This document shows positions 1-6,807 of a DNA stretch of 17,547 nt, piece after piece. The notes beneath the pieces were generated by a model. That model had not been told where the DNA came from. It saw only the letters and a list, made by a program, of their open reading frames with translations, and did not search any database. The position numbers and the translations under genes are program-made. The DNA lies in contig DAITAC010000083.1 in the NCBI GenBank assembly GCA_036824465.1, positions 1 through 17,547 of the forward strand, in the 5' to 3' direction. This DNA comes from JAKOQB01 sp036824465 (GTDB taxonomy: Bacteria > Pseudomonadota > Gammaproteobacteria > Burkholderiales > Burkholderiaceae_F). Positions within the stretch are counted from its first letter, which is position 1. Every line of letters begins with the position of its first letter.

Positions 1-142
1 CACCGAGCGCGAGCTGCAGCGCGTCGATCAGGATCGATTTGCCGGCGCCGGTTTCGCCCGTCAGAACGGTGAAGCCGGGTGCAAATTCCAGGTCGAGCGC
101 ATCGACGATGACGAAGTTGCGGACCGATAACCCCAGCAACAT
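1..142 (-). CDS. recN: DNA repair protein RecN, N-terminal fragment (runs off window)
   Basis: RecN is an SMC-like ATPase of double-strand break repair. Only the first 47 codons are inside the window; the gene continues past position 1. The visible peptide starts MLLGLSVRNFVIVDALDLEF and carries a P-loop (Walker A, GETGAGKS) around residues 33-40 followed by ILIDAL, the typical RecN N-terminus. The start is the ATG at 142, four bases after the nadK stop codon (147-149), so nadK and recN are very probably co-transcribed. This nadK-recN pairing next to hrcA is familiar from Burkholderiales. Only the partial extent limits the call. Confidence 0.93.
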   Translation of the reverse strand, partial: MLLGLSVRNFVIVDALDLEFAPGFTVLTGETGAGKSILIDALQLALG

Positions 143-146
143 TTCT

Positions 147-1052
147 TCAGTTTCGGCCCTGCGCGTCCGCCGGCATGATGTTCCAGTGCAGCTTCTGCCG
201 CAGCGTGGCGAAGTAGTTGTAGCCGACCGGATGCAGCAACGTGACCACATCGTCGCTTCTGCGCGCGCGGACGACGTCGCCGGGCGCAAGCGAGGTGAAC
301 GCCTGCATGTCGAAGTGCGCAGCGGCGTCGCGCACGTCGGTGATTTCGATCTCGATCACCACCGAATCCGGCAGTACGATCGGACGATTCGACAGCGTCT
401 GCGGCGCCACCGGCACGAGGACCATGCCGGCGACGGACGGGTGCAGGATCGGGCCGCTCGCCGACAGCGCGTACGCGGTCGACCCGGTGGGCGTGGCGAG
501 GATCACGCCGTCGGCACGCTGGTTGTACATCGTGACGCCATCGACGCGGACGGTGAATTCGACCATGCCGCCGGTCACGCCGCGCGACACCACGACGTCG
601 TTGATCGCGCGTGCCCGGTAAACGACCGCGCCCGCCCGCCGCACCTCGGCGTCCAGCAGCGCACGCCGATCCGTCTCGAACCGGCCCGCCAGCATCGCCG
701 CCAGCACCTCTGGCATCTGGCCGACCGCAATGTCGGTGATGAAGCCCAGCCGGCCATGGTTGATGCCGATCAGCGGGACACGAAACGGAGACAATTCGCG
801 CGCGATGCCGAGCATCGTGCCGTCACCGCCGAGCACGACCGCGACGTCGGCGGTCTTGCCGATCGCCTGCAGCGCATAGCCGGGGAACTGATCGAGGCCG
901 GCCGCGTCGCGCGTGGCGTCATCGAACATCACGGACTGGCCCGCCGCCTCGACAATGCGGGCGATTTCCAGCAGCGTCGACTGCAGCGCCGGCCGGCTGC
1001 CGTCGACCCGCGGCTTGCCGAAGATCGCAACGTGCTTGAAAGCGTGTGCCAT
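147..1052 (-). CDS. nadK: NAD kinase
   Basis: ATP-dependent (or polyphosphate-dependent) NAD kinase, which phosphorylates NAD to NADP in the cytoplasm. The 301-residue protein has the family length. It shows the signature GGDGT at residues 75-79, the GINHGRLGFI segment at about 97-106, NDVVVSR at about 151-157 and the ADGVILATPTGSTAY block at about 180-194, which together form the NAD/ATP site. The start MAHAFKHVAIFGK at 1052 matches betaproteobacterial NadK proteins; no good Shine-Dalgarno precedes it. A TACATT hexamer lies only 6 bp upstream, so the message may be leaderless. It is divergent from hrcA and is followed after 4 bp by recN. Confidence 0.96.
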   Translation of the reverse strand: MAHAFKHVAIFGKPRVDGSRPALQSTLLEIARIVEAAGQSVMFDDATRDAAGLDQFPGYALQAIGKTADVAVVLGGDGTMLGIARELSPFRVPLIGINHGRLGFITDIAVGQMPEVLAAMLAGRFETDRRALLDAEVRRAGAVVYRARAINDVVVSRGVTGGMVEFTVRVDGVTMYNQRADGVILATPTGSTAYALSASGPILHPSVAGMVLVPVAPQTLSNRPIVLPDSVVIEIEITDVRDAAAHFDMQAFTSLAPGDVVRARRSDDVVTLLHPVGYNYFATLRQKLHWNIMPADAQGRN

Positions 1053-1121
1053 GAGGACAATGTAGCAAGACTGAAGTGGCCGGTGCGCATGGTGCACCGA
1101 CCTCATCGTAATATTCCCTCC
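1053..1121. promoter_or_regulatory. Divergent nadK/hrcA promoter region with a central dyad
   Basis: This 69-bp spacer must hold both promoters. TAATAT at 1109-1114 is a -10-like hexamer facing hrcA and ends 7 bp before its ATG. TACATT at 1064-1059 (minus) faces nadK and ends 6 bp before its ATG. Neither has a convincing -35 hexamer. Between them lies an imperfect dyad, GGTGC (1082-1086) with GCACC (1094-1098), seven bases apart. It does not match CIRCE. If the -10 assignments are right, both transcripts would start at or very near their start codons. The promoter roles are inferred. Confidence 0.4.
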
Positions 1122-2135
1122 ATGTTGGACCAACGCGCCCGCCTGCTGCTCAAAACCCTGATCGAGCGCTATATCGCCGACGGGCAACCGGTTGGCTCGC
1201 GCTCGTTGTCGAAGATCTCCGGCCTTGAGCTGTCGCCGGCGACGATCCGCAACGTGATGGCGGATCTGGAGGACATGGGATTCGTCTCCAGCCCGCACAC
1301 CTCGGCCGGCCGGGTGCCCACGCCGCGCGGCTATCGCCTTTTCGTCGACACGCTGCTGACCGTGCAGCCGCTTGAACAGCAGGAGGCTGACGCGATCCAA
1401 GGCCAGCTGCGCGTGGCCGAGCCGCAGCGTGCAATCCAGAACGCGGCGCAACTGCTGTCGAGCCTGTCGCATTTCGCCGGCGTCGTCGCGACCCCACGGC
1501 GGTCGTCGAGTTTTCGTCAGGTCGAATTCGTGCGCCTGGGCGAACGACGCGTGCTGCTGATCATCGTCACGCCCGAAGGCGACGTGCAGAACCGTATCCT
1601 GCTGACGAGCCATGCCTACACGCAGTCGCAACTGATCGAAGCCGCCAACTTTCTCAACGAGCACTTTGCCGGCCTGAGCTTTGACCAGGCGCGCATTCGC
1701 CTGCACGGCGATCTGGCGCAACTGAAACAGGAGATCGCGCAGTTGATGGAAGCCGCGGTGCAGGCGGGCAGCCAGGCGGCCGAGGACTCCGAGCCGGTCG
1801 TCGTCTCGGGCGAACGCAATCTGCTCGGGGTCGCCGATCTGGCATCCAACATGGATCAACTGCGGCGGCTGTTCGATCTTTTCGAGCACAAGACCCGGCT
1901 GATGCAGTTGCTGGATGTCTCGGGCCGCGCGCACGGGGTGCAGATCTTCATCGGCGGGGAGTCGAGCACCGTTCCGCTCGACGAAATGAGCCTCGTCGTT
2001 GCGCCCTACGAAGTCGACGGCCGCGTGGTCGGAACGCTCGGCGTGATCGGCCCGATGCGGATGGCCTATGAACGCGTGATTCCGATCGTCGACATCACCG
2101 CGCGCCTGCTGTCGAGCGCGTTGTCGCGCGAGTAG
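1122..2135 (+). CDS. hrcA: Heat-inducible transcription repressor HrcA
   Basis: HrcA is the repressor of class I heat-shock genes; it binds the CIRCE operator and is kept active by GroEL. The 337-residue protein is of normal length. It starts MLDQRARLLLKTLIERYIADG, with the winged helix-turn-helix over about residues 1-75 (GQPVGSRSLS, SPATIRNVMADLEDMGF, SSPHTSAGRVPTPRGYRLFVD) and the GAF-like and dimerisation parts behind it (IFIGGES, VVAPY, GVIGPMRM). The ATG at 1122 was chosen from the conserved MLD start; an ATG at 1089 in the same frame is less likely. No Shine-Dalgarno is visible and a -10-like hexamer lies just upstream. hemH follows after 10 bp. I found no canonical CIRCE in the window, so its targets here are uncertain. 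Confidence 0.96.
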   Translation: MLDQRARLLLKTLIERYIADGQPVGSRSLSKISGLELSPATIRNVMADLEDMGFVSSPHTSAGRVPTPRGYRLFVDTLLTVQPLEQQEADAIQGQLRVAEPQRAIQNAAQLLSSLSHFAGVVATPRRSSSFRQVEFVRLGERRVLLIIVTPEGDVQNRILLTSHAYTQSQLIEAANFLNEHFAGLSFDQARIRLHGDLAQLKQEIAQLMEAAVQAGSQAAEDSEPVVVSGERNLLGVADLASNMDQLRRLFDLFEHKTRLMQLLDVSGRAHGVQIFIGGESSTVPLDEMSLVVAPYEVDGRVVGTLGVIGPMRMAYERVIPIVDITARLLSSALSRE

Positions 2136-2145
2136 CGGCTCGGTG

Positions 2146-3258
2146 ATGGCGTTCCTCCCGGAGGCACCGTACACGCACGACACCGCATCGCGCACCGCGG
2201 TGCTGCTGGTCAATCTCGGCACGCCCGACGCTCCCGAGCCGGCTGCCGTGCGCCGGTATCTGAAGGAATTCCTGTCCGATCCGCGCGTGGTCGAGATTCC
2301 GCGCGCGATCTGGCTGCCGATCCTGTACGGCATCATCCTTACCGTGCGTCCGCGGAAGTCGGCCGCCAAATACGCGGCCATCTGGACGCCAGCGGGCTCT
2401 CCGCTGCGCGTGCATTCCGAGCAGCAGGCGCTGCTGCTGCGCGGGTATCTCGGCAATCGCGGAGTCGATGTCGACGTGGTGCTGGCGATGCGTTATGGCC
2501 AGCCGTCGATTGCACAGGTGCTGGGCGAGCTGCGAGCGAAGCACGTCGAGCGCGTCCTGGTGCTGCCTCTGTATCCCCAGTATTCGGCCACGACGACCGC
2601 AACCGTGTTCGACGCCGTGCACGCGGTGCTGGCGCGTGCACGCAACGTCCCGGAGGTGCGCTGGGTCAAGCACTTCCACGATCAACCGCGCTACGTCGAG
2701 GCGCTGAAGTCGAACGTCCTCGCCTACTGGCAGAAGCACGGCCGCGCGCAGGATGTCGGCGGCAAACTGCTGATGAGCTTTCACGGCGTGCCGCGCCGCA
2801 CGCTCGATCTGGGCGATCCTTATCACTGCGAATGCCACAAGACCGGAAGGTTGCTGGCCGAGGCGCTGCATCTGTCGAAAGATGAGTACGCGATCAGCTT
2901 TCAGTCGCGATTTGGCAAGGCCGAGTGGCTGAAGCCCTACACCGCGGCGACGTTGCACGAGCTTGGCAGCAAGGGCACGCAACGCGTCGACGTGGTTTGT
3001 CCCGGATTCGTGGCCGACTGCCTGGAGACGCTGGAAGAGATCGCGATCGAAGGCAAGCAGGAGTTCATGTCGGCGGGCGGCAAGGAGTATCACTACATCC
3101 CGTGCGTGAACGGCGCGCCGCCGTTCATCGAAGCGCTGGCCGACCTGGTTGAATCGCACGTGCAGGGATGGCCCGTGGCCAGCGCGGAGCGCATGCAACG
3201 CGAGCAGTCGGCGAAGTCCAGTGCAGCTCGAGCGCGATTGATGGGAGCAAGTCAGTGA
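2146..3258 (+). CDS. hemH: Ferrochelatase
   Basis: Ferrochelatase inserts ferrous iron into protoporphyrin IX, the last step of protohaem synthesis, at the inner face of the cytoplasmic membrane. The 370-residue product has the family hallmarks: VLLVNLGTPDAP at about 19-30, LPLYPQYS at about 140-147, the signature LLMSFHGVP around the metal-site histidine H213, and the PGFVADCLETLEEI block with E294. The ATG at 2146 is preceded directly by an in-frame GTG at 2143; ATG is preferred. hrcA ends 10 bp upstream, and the GTGA at 3255-3258 joins it to the next gene, so hrcA-hemH-acetyltransferase looks like one operon. The C-terminal 25 or so residues, rich in R, S and A, extend beyond the catalytic fold. 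Confidence 0.96.
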   Translation: MAFLPEAPYTHDTASRTAVLLVNLGTPDAPEPAAVRRYLKEFLSDPRVVEIPRAIWLPILYGIILTVRPRKSAAKYAAIWTPAGSPLRVHSEQQALLLRGYLGNRGVDVDVVLAMRYGQPSIAQVLGELRAKHVERVLVLPLYPQYSATTTATVFDAVHAVLARARNVPEVRWVKHFHDQPRYVEALKSNVLAYWQKHGRAQDVGGKLLMSFHGVPRRTLDLGDPYHCECHKTGRLLAEALHLSKDEYAISFQSRFGKAEWLKPYTAATLHELGSKGTQRVDVVCPGFVADCLETLEEIAIEGKQEFMSAGGKEYHYIPCVNGAPPFIEALADLVESHVQGWPVASAERMQREQSAKSSAARARLMGASQ

Positions 3259-3713
3259 GCGAAACGATCGATGTGCTCGACGAAGTCCCAGTCGACGCTA
3301 TCCGTCGGCTGCTGGTTGACGCTCAGCTTCCGACCGCGGACATCGCGCCCGGGCCAACGCAGCGTTTTCTCGGCGTGCGCGCCAACGGCAACTGGTACGG
3401 CATCGTGGCGATCGAGCCGATGGGCGATGTCGCGCTGCTGCGTTCGCTTGCGGTCACCCCAGTCATGCGCTCACAGGGGGTGGGTCGAAGACTGGTCTAT
3501 GCGGCTGAGGCGCTCGCACAGTCCTTGGGCGCGCGCGAGGTCTATTTGCTGACGACGGGTGCGGCGCCTTACTTCGTGCGCCTTGGATTTGCGCAGACGG
3601 CGCGTGACGACGTGCCGGCTCTCGTACGCGGGTCAACCCAGTTTGCCTCGGTCTGCCCTGCGTCGGCAATCGCGATGCGCAAGCCGCTTCCGCCGCTGCT
3701 ACATCGTCCTTAG
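3255..3713 (+). CDS. GNAT acetyltransferase resembling ArsN2
   Basis: A predicted acetyl-CoA-dependent N-acetyltransferase of 152 residues. Motif A of the GNAT fold is seen as LLRSLAVTPVMRSQGVGRRLVYAAE at about 61-85 (split: LAVTPVMRSQG then VGRRLVYAAE), with the acetyl-CoA loop QGVG at 74-77. The later segments VYLLTTGAAPYFVRLGF and the C-terminal FASVCPASAIAMRK are what I recall from the ArsN2 family found in arsenic operons, including its conserved cysteine (C134 here). No arsenic gene is nearby. The GTG start at 3255 overlaps the hemH stop as GTGA and has a GGGAGCA ribosome site 7 bp upstream, which implies translational coupling to hemH. GNAT membership is firm; the substrate is not known. 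Confidence 0.85.
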   Translation: MSETIDVLDEVPVDAIRRLLVDAQLPTADIAPGPTQRFLGVRANGNWYGIVAIEPMGDVALLRSLAVTPVMRSQGVGRRLVYAAEALAQSLGAREVYLLTTGAAPYFVRLGFAQTARDDVPALVRGSTQFASVCPASAIAMRKPLPPLLHRP

Positions 3714-3980
3714 CGCACCGGCCGGCGCGTGAGTCGATGCGCAGGCAGGCACGATTCCGCTCGCTGGAAGGGGCGGTGCGTCCTGCAGTAGCGCTGGCAT
3801 CAGTTTGAAATTCGACGCACTGGGTGCTCGCGACGTGGCGCTGGCGGACGCATCCGAAACCAGCGCAGTCGAATTCACGATCAGGATCGCGGCGATCGCG
3901 ACAACTGCCAGCAGCACCGCTGGAAACTGCGAGCCGCCGCGGTGGCCTGATTCAAATTCAAAAGTGTCTTCGTCGCGCAT
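3699..3980 (-). CDS. Small single-pass membrane protein, unknown function
   Basis: I do not recognise a family. The 93-residue product has an acidic N-terminus (MRDEDTFEFESGHRGG), one hydrophobic helix at about 20-36 (PAVLLAVVAIAAILIV) and a Ser/Ala/Pro-rich tail, as in a small inner-membrane protein with a short cytoplasmic N-terminus. The ATG at 3980 has a GGGGCAAG ribosome site just upstream; a longer start at 4064 is possible but lacks this. The 3' end overlaps the end of the convergent acetyltransferase gene by 15 bp. A sigma-32-like promoter lies 58 bp upstream of the start codon. That the frame is coding is supported by the hydrophobic segment and the ribosome site, not by homology. 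Confidence 0.55.
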   Translation of the reverse strand: MRDEDTFEFESGHRGGSQFPAVLLAVVAIAAILIVNSTALVSDASASATSRAPSASNFKLMPALLQDAPPLPASGIVPACASTHAPAGALRTM

Positions 3981-4037
3981 CGCTTGCCCCGTTTCGATAG
4001 GCGAATTGTCGACGCCTCGCGCGAGGTGAGATATCCC

Positions 4038-4065
4038 ATGTGGTCGCGCCTTCAAGCGATTCAAG
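4038..4065 (-). promoter_or_regulatory. Possible sigma-32 (heat shock) promoter for the small membrane protein
   Basis: On the minus strand, CTTGAA (4065-4060), a 16-bp spacer and CCACAT (4043-4038) match the sigma-32 consensus CTTGAA-N13-17-CCCCAT with one mismatch. It lies in the spacer between the glycine-zipper gene and the small membrane protein gene and would start transcription about 50 bp before the latter. Sequence match only. Confidence 0.4.
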
Positions 4066-4109
4066 GCTCGCGGCTTGCCGCGACGTCATTTGGGCTACCG
4101 CGCAGGAAA

Positions 4110-4130
4110 GCGGCCGCTCGAGGCGGCCGC
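4110..4130 (-). terminator. GC-rich hairpin after the glycine-zipper gene
   Basis: GCGGCCGC (4110-4117) and GCGGCCGC (4123-4130) form an 8-bp perfect stem with a 5-base loop. It begins 24 bp after the stop codon of the minus-strand glycine-zipper gene and is followed on that strand by TTTCC. This fits a weak intrinsic terminator. The T-run is short, so it may only stabilise the 3' end. Confidence 0.5.
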
Positions 4131-4153
4131 AGCAGGGGGAACTGTGCGCTTGC

Positions 4154-4963
4154 TTACGTATTGCCACGCTCCGACGTGTACTGCTGCGCCGCGCGCGGCG
4201 TGATCAGTGCGCCGTCGGCAGCGCGAATCTGATCGCCGTCGATGCGGATGCGGTCGCCGGCCTTGACGCCCGGATCACTTGTTCGCGTCAGCGTACGCAG
4301 CGAGCCGTCTTCCATGCGGATGCTGACCTCGTAGCGGGTGGCCGCCCGCGCCTGTTTCTCAATCTGGTGCCCCGCGACTGCGCCGCCAATCGCACCCAGG
4401 ATGCGCGTCGCGTCCTTGCCGTTGCCGCGCCCCAACTGGTTGCCGAGCACGCCGCCGAGAACACCGCCGGCGACCGCACCGATGCCACTGCCTTCGCCTG
4501 GCGTCTTCATCTCACGAACGGACGTCACCGTGCCGCAGTCGGCGCAGGCCGGATTTTGTGCAATCGCCGCGGGAAGAGGCGCAGGTCGCTCGCCTGTGGC
4601 CGGCGGCATCGGATACGTCGTCGCTGGCGCCTCGGCGATTGGCGGTGCGGGCGTATTTGCCGGTGATGCATTGCTGACCGGGGCGCGCGTGCGGCTTGCT
4701 GCCGACGCGGTCGACGCCGATCGAGGCGCACTTGTCATCCGTGCTGCGTTGGTCGGTGCCGTTGCAGATTGAGGCGATGCCGACTCCGTCGCCGCGATCG
4801 CGGGCAGCGCGGCAGCAACCGCAGCCTCGGGCGCCGCGACATGGCGCGCGGACACCTGATTCGTCACCAGCACGACCGCGCCAAGCACGCTGACCGCGGT
4901 GACGGCGATGGCGGCCGTCGCGATCAACGGATGAAGCCTGTTCGTGGGAGTGGCAGATTGCAT
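4154..4963 (-). CDS. Glycine-zipper 2TM envelope protein (SlyB/17-kDa antigen-like)
   Basis: A 269-residue envelope protein. One N-terminal membrane helix or uncleaved signal lies at about 11-34. A long Ala/Ser/Pro/Thr-rich linker spans about 40-138 and would cross the periplasm. A CADCG motif (C140, C143) leads into TVTSVREMK, and a glycine zipper follows at about 158-200 (GIGAVAGGVLGGVLGNQLGRG, split at GGVLG, then AIGGAVAGHQIE). The C-terminus (YEVSIRMEDGSLRTL ... GVKAGDRIRIDGDQI) is the usual tail of Burkholderiales glycine-zipper proteins. There is no lipobox, so it is probably anchored by the N-terminal helix. The ATG at 4963 has a strong GGAGG 6 bp upstream. The role is presumably envelope integrity; the exact function is unknown. 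Confidence 0.85.
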   Translation of the reverse strand: MQSATPTNRLHPLIATAAIAVTAVSVLGAVVLVTNQVSARHVAAPEAAVAAALPAIAATESASPQSATAPTNAARMTSAPRSASTASAASRTRAPVSNASPANTPAPPIAEAPATTYPMPPATGERPAPLPAAIAQNPACADCGTVTSVREMKTPGEGSGIGAVAGGVLGGVLGNQLGRGNGKDATRILGAIGGAVAGHQIEKQARAATRYEVSIRMEDGSLRTLTRTSDPGVKAGDRIRIDGDQIRAADGALITPRAAQQYTSERGNT

Positions 4964-5018
4964 TGATTCCTCCGAATGTCGACGCGGGAAAGGCGCCGTG
5001 CCTGCAACAACGGGTCAC

Positions 5019-5034
5019 TCGCCGCTGGCGGCGA
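5019..5034 (-). other. Short inverted repeat after the hydrolase gene
   Basis: TCGCCGC (5019-5025) and GCGGCGA (5028-5034) are perfect inverted arms separated by two bases, in the 106-bp spacer between the hydrolase stop and the glycine-zipper start. There is no T-run on the minus strand, so a terminator role is doubtful. The rest of the spacer holds the glycine-zipper ribosome site and no recognisable promoter. Confidence 0.3.
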
Positions 5035-5069
5035 CGCATCGTTCGTTTCGATTGTTACGAGATGTGTTT

Positions 5070-6050
5070 CTATTTCGCTCTGAAGTCGCCGGCATCGCCC
5101 ACGTAGCGCTGAGCCTGCGCGAGCCACCTCTTCGCCTCGATGTCGCCGTTCAGGTAGGCGAGCCAGAAAGCCGTGGTCGTCGCCTTGGTCAAACGGACAT
5201 GCGCCGCGTCGCGCGCGGGGTCGGCGGCACGGTCGCGCAGGCGCCCGCCGCCGTTGAAGATCATGTGATCGGCGCCGGTGAGATTGAGCAGGTACTTGTC
5301 GCCGGCCGGCATGCCCTCAAACGGCAGCAGCCGCTGCGCCGGCGCCACGCCGAGTCCCATGCCGACGGCGCCGTCTTCCGTGCCGGTCACGCTGAAGAAG
5401 GGCCGCTCAATCGTCGCGAACATGCGACTGCCAGTGCCTTCGCGCGCCGACGGACTGAACGCAATGAACGCGCGCGGCCTTGCATCGGTGAGCGCTTTTG
5501 CGCCTCCGGTGGCGCCGTAGGCCTGCCCCGCAATCGCCTGGGTCGTGATGGCGCCAAACGAGTGCCCCGACATGCCAATGCGTGTGAGATCCATCGTTGC
5601 CGTGAGCGGGTCGCCCGCACGTTGGCGGCGTGTCAGTTCATCGAGAACGAATTTCACATCCAGGATGCGATCGATGAACTGGTCGACTCCGGCGGCTCTG
5701 CGCATGGCGCGGCCCGGATTGACCGCTTCGCGCCACACCGATTCATCGCTGCCCGGATGCTGCAGGTGGATCACCACGAAACCGTGGCTCGCCCACTGCT
5801 CGCCCCAGAAGCGCCCGCCGTCGACCGAGCCGCCGAGCCCGTGCGAAAAGAGAATGACGCCCCGTGGGGCCGGCGCATCGGGCAGGCGCATACGTAACGG
5901 GAGCTCGCGGTTGCGCGCGGGGTCGATCCAGCGGACGTCCCGCACTTCGGCCCGATACGGCCCTGTTGCCTCGTACGCAACGAGCTGAGACTGAGGGGGA
6001 TTTGCGAGCGCCGTCAACGCGAGCAGCAAGGTCCAACAAAGTCGATTCAT
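5070..6050 (-). CDS. Secreted alpha/beta hydrolase
   Basis: A predicted serine hydrolase of 326 residues with an N-terminal signal peptide (MNRLCWTLLLALTALANPPQ), so it acts outside the cytoplasm. The fold is marked by VILFSHGLGG at about 65-74 (oxyanion region), the nucleophile elbow GHSFG at 162-166 with S164, an acidic residue in VTGTEDG (D226) and a histidine in GADHM (H262), giving a full catalytic triad. The GHSFGA elbow and overall layout recall platelet-activating-factor acetylhydrolase and dienelactone hydrolase relatives. The substrate is not evident. The ATG at 6050 was chosen because the signal peptide begins there; a 17-residue upstream extension would destroy it. It is divergent from the grpE operon. 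Confidence 0.85.
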   Translation of the reverse strand: MNRLCWTLLLALTALANPPQSQLVAYEATGPYRAEVRDVRWIDPARNRELPLRMRLPDAPAPRGVILFSHGLGGSVDGGRFWGEQWASHGFVVIHLQHPGSDESVWREAVNPGRAMRRAAGVDQFIDRILDVKFVLDELTRRQRAGDPLTATMDLTRIGMSGHSFGAITTQAIAGQAYGATGGAKALTDARPRAFIAFSPSAREGTGSRMFATIERPFFSVTGTEDGAVGMGLGVAPAQRLLPFEGMPAGDKYLLNLTGADHMIFNGGGRLRDRAADPARDAAHVRLTKATTTAFWLAYLNGDIEAKRWLAQAQRYVGDAGDFRAK

Positions 6051-6150
6051 GCGGCGGTCCGCTGTGAGTCGATGATTGCAGCGTAGCGGCCAGCGGGACA
6101 CGCGGTGGTTGCACAGACGTCAAGCACGTAACGAGATTTCGATTTGCGGG

Positions 6151-6178
6151 CTTGAAATCGGTTTGTGCGCCCCAAGTT
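6151..6178 (+). promoter_or_regulatory. Sigma-32 (RpoH) heat shock promoter of the grpE operon
   Basis: CTTGAAA (6151-6157), a 12-bp spacer and CCCCAAGTT (6170-6178) closely match the sigma-32 consensus CTTGAAA and CCCCATNT. Transcription would start near 6185, giving a leader of about 36 bases before the grpE ATG at 6221. Its place directly before grpE-dnaK-dnaJ fits known RpoH control of these genes in proteobacteria. No CIRCE operator overlaps it. Confidence 0.78.
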
Positions 6179-6203
6179 CAAATAAGTTCTTGATGCGGTT
6201 TGC

Positions 6204-6217
6204 TTTTCTTCGGAGGG
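6204..6217 (+). promoter_or_regulatory. fourU-like hairpin masking the grpE ribosome binding site
   Basis: TTTTC (6204-6208), loop TTCG (6209-6212) and GAGGG (6213-6217) can pair as a 5-bp stem: C-G, U-A and three U-G wobbles, closed by the stable C(UUCG)G tetraloop. The 3' arm is the Shine-Dalgarno of grpE. FourU RNA thermometers mask the site with four uridines in just this way. Seen by hand pairing; no folding energy computed. Confidence 0.45.
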
Positions 6218-6220
6218 AAC

Positions 6221-6784
6221 ATGGGGGCTCCGGAACAGGATCCGGGCAAGGGGAGCAGGGCGGCCAACGAGCCGAGTGCAGGGACACCCGCGCCGGTCGA
6301 GCCGGCCGCGCTCGAATCCGCGACGGTCGTCGACGTCGAACAGGAATTGCAGGCGGCACTGACCAAGGCCAACGAGCATTTCGACCTTTACCTGCGTGCC
6401 AAGGCGGAAGGGGAGAACATCCGCCGCCGGGCGCAGGATGACATCGCCAAGGCGCACAAGTTTGCGATCGAGTCGTTTGCCGAAGCGCTGGTCCCGGTGA
6501 TGGACTCGCTGGAAAAGGCGCTCGAATCCGGCAACGCCACTTCGGAAGCAATGCGCGCGGGAGTGGAAATCACGCTGAGGCAGTTGCAAGCGGCTTTCGA
6601 CAAAGGGCGACTGACCGTGGTCAACCCGGCCGGAGAGAAGTTCGACCCGCACCGGCATCAGGCGATCGCGACCGTTCCCGCGCCCGCAGGCGTCGCCCCG
6701 AATCACGTGGTCACGGTGCTGCAGAAGGGCTGGATGATTTCCGACCGGGTACTGCGGCCGGCGCTGGTGACGGTGGCGCAGTGA
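6221..6784 (+). CDS. grpE: Nucleotide exchange factor GrpE
   Basis: GrpE is the cytoplasmic nucleotide exchange factor that releases ADP from DnaK. The 187-residue product has a low-complexity acidic/Pro/Ala N-terminus (1-36), a long coiled coil (about 38-110, with NEHFDLYLRAKAEGENIRRR and VPVMDSLEKAL) and the C-terminal beta domain ending NPAGEKFDPHRHQAI and VLQKGWMISDRVLRPALVTV, the GrpE signature. The start is the ATG at 6221, preceded by GGAGGG; an upstream TTG in frame at 6200 lies before that site and is not credible. It is the first gene of the chaperone operon behind the sigma-32 promoter. dnaK follows after 78 bp. Confidence 0.97.
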   Translation: MGAPEQDPGKGSRAANEPSAGTPAPVEPAALESATVVDVEQELQAALTKANEHFDLYLRAKAEGENIRRRAQDDIAKAHKFAIESFAEALVPVMDSLEKALESGNATSEAMRAGVEITLRQLQAAFDKGRLTVVNPAGEKFDPHRHQAIATVPAPAGVAPNHVVTVLQKGWMISDRVLRPALVTVAQ

Positions 6785-6795
6785 TCTTGAATCCC

Positions 6796-6804
6796 TGTGG
6801 ATAA
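6796..6804 (-). promoter_or_regulatory. Perfect DnaA-box nonamer between grpE and dnaK
   Basis: The plus-strand sequence TGTGGATAA is the complement of TTATCCACA, the high-affinity DnaA box of Escherichia coli. It is a single copy 12 bp after the grpE stop. One box does not make an origin. Whether DnaA binds here is unknown; a chance match is possible. Confidence 0.3.
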
Positions 6805-6807
6805 CCA

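Noticed and set aside
1035..1061. CTTGAAA inside nadK as a heat-shock promoter for hrcA
   Set aside because: There is no CCCCAT-like element at the required distance.
39..1121. Upstream extension of the hrcA frame over nadK
   Set aside because: The extension is antisense to nadK, Arg/His/Asp-rich and unlike any HrcA, whose start is the conserved MLD at 1122.
147..2456. 769-codon minus-strand frame that includes nadK
   Set aside because: Only the last 301 codons are NadK. The rest is the antisense of hrcA and the start of hemH.
4110..4130. NotI-XhoI-NotI-like string suggesting cloning linker contamination
   Set aside because: It sits exactly where a terminator hairpin is expected after the glycine-zipper gene and the flanks are normal genomic sequence; the sites are a by-product of the palindrome.
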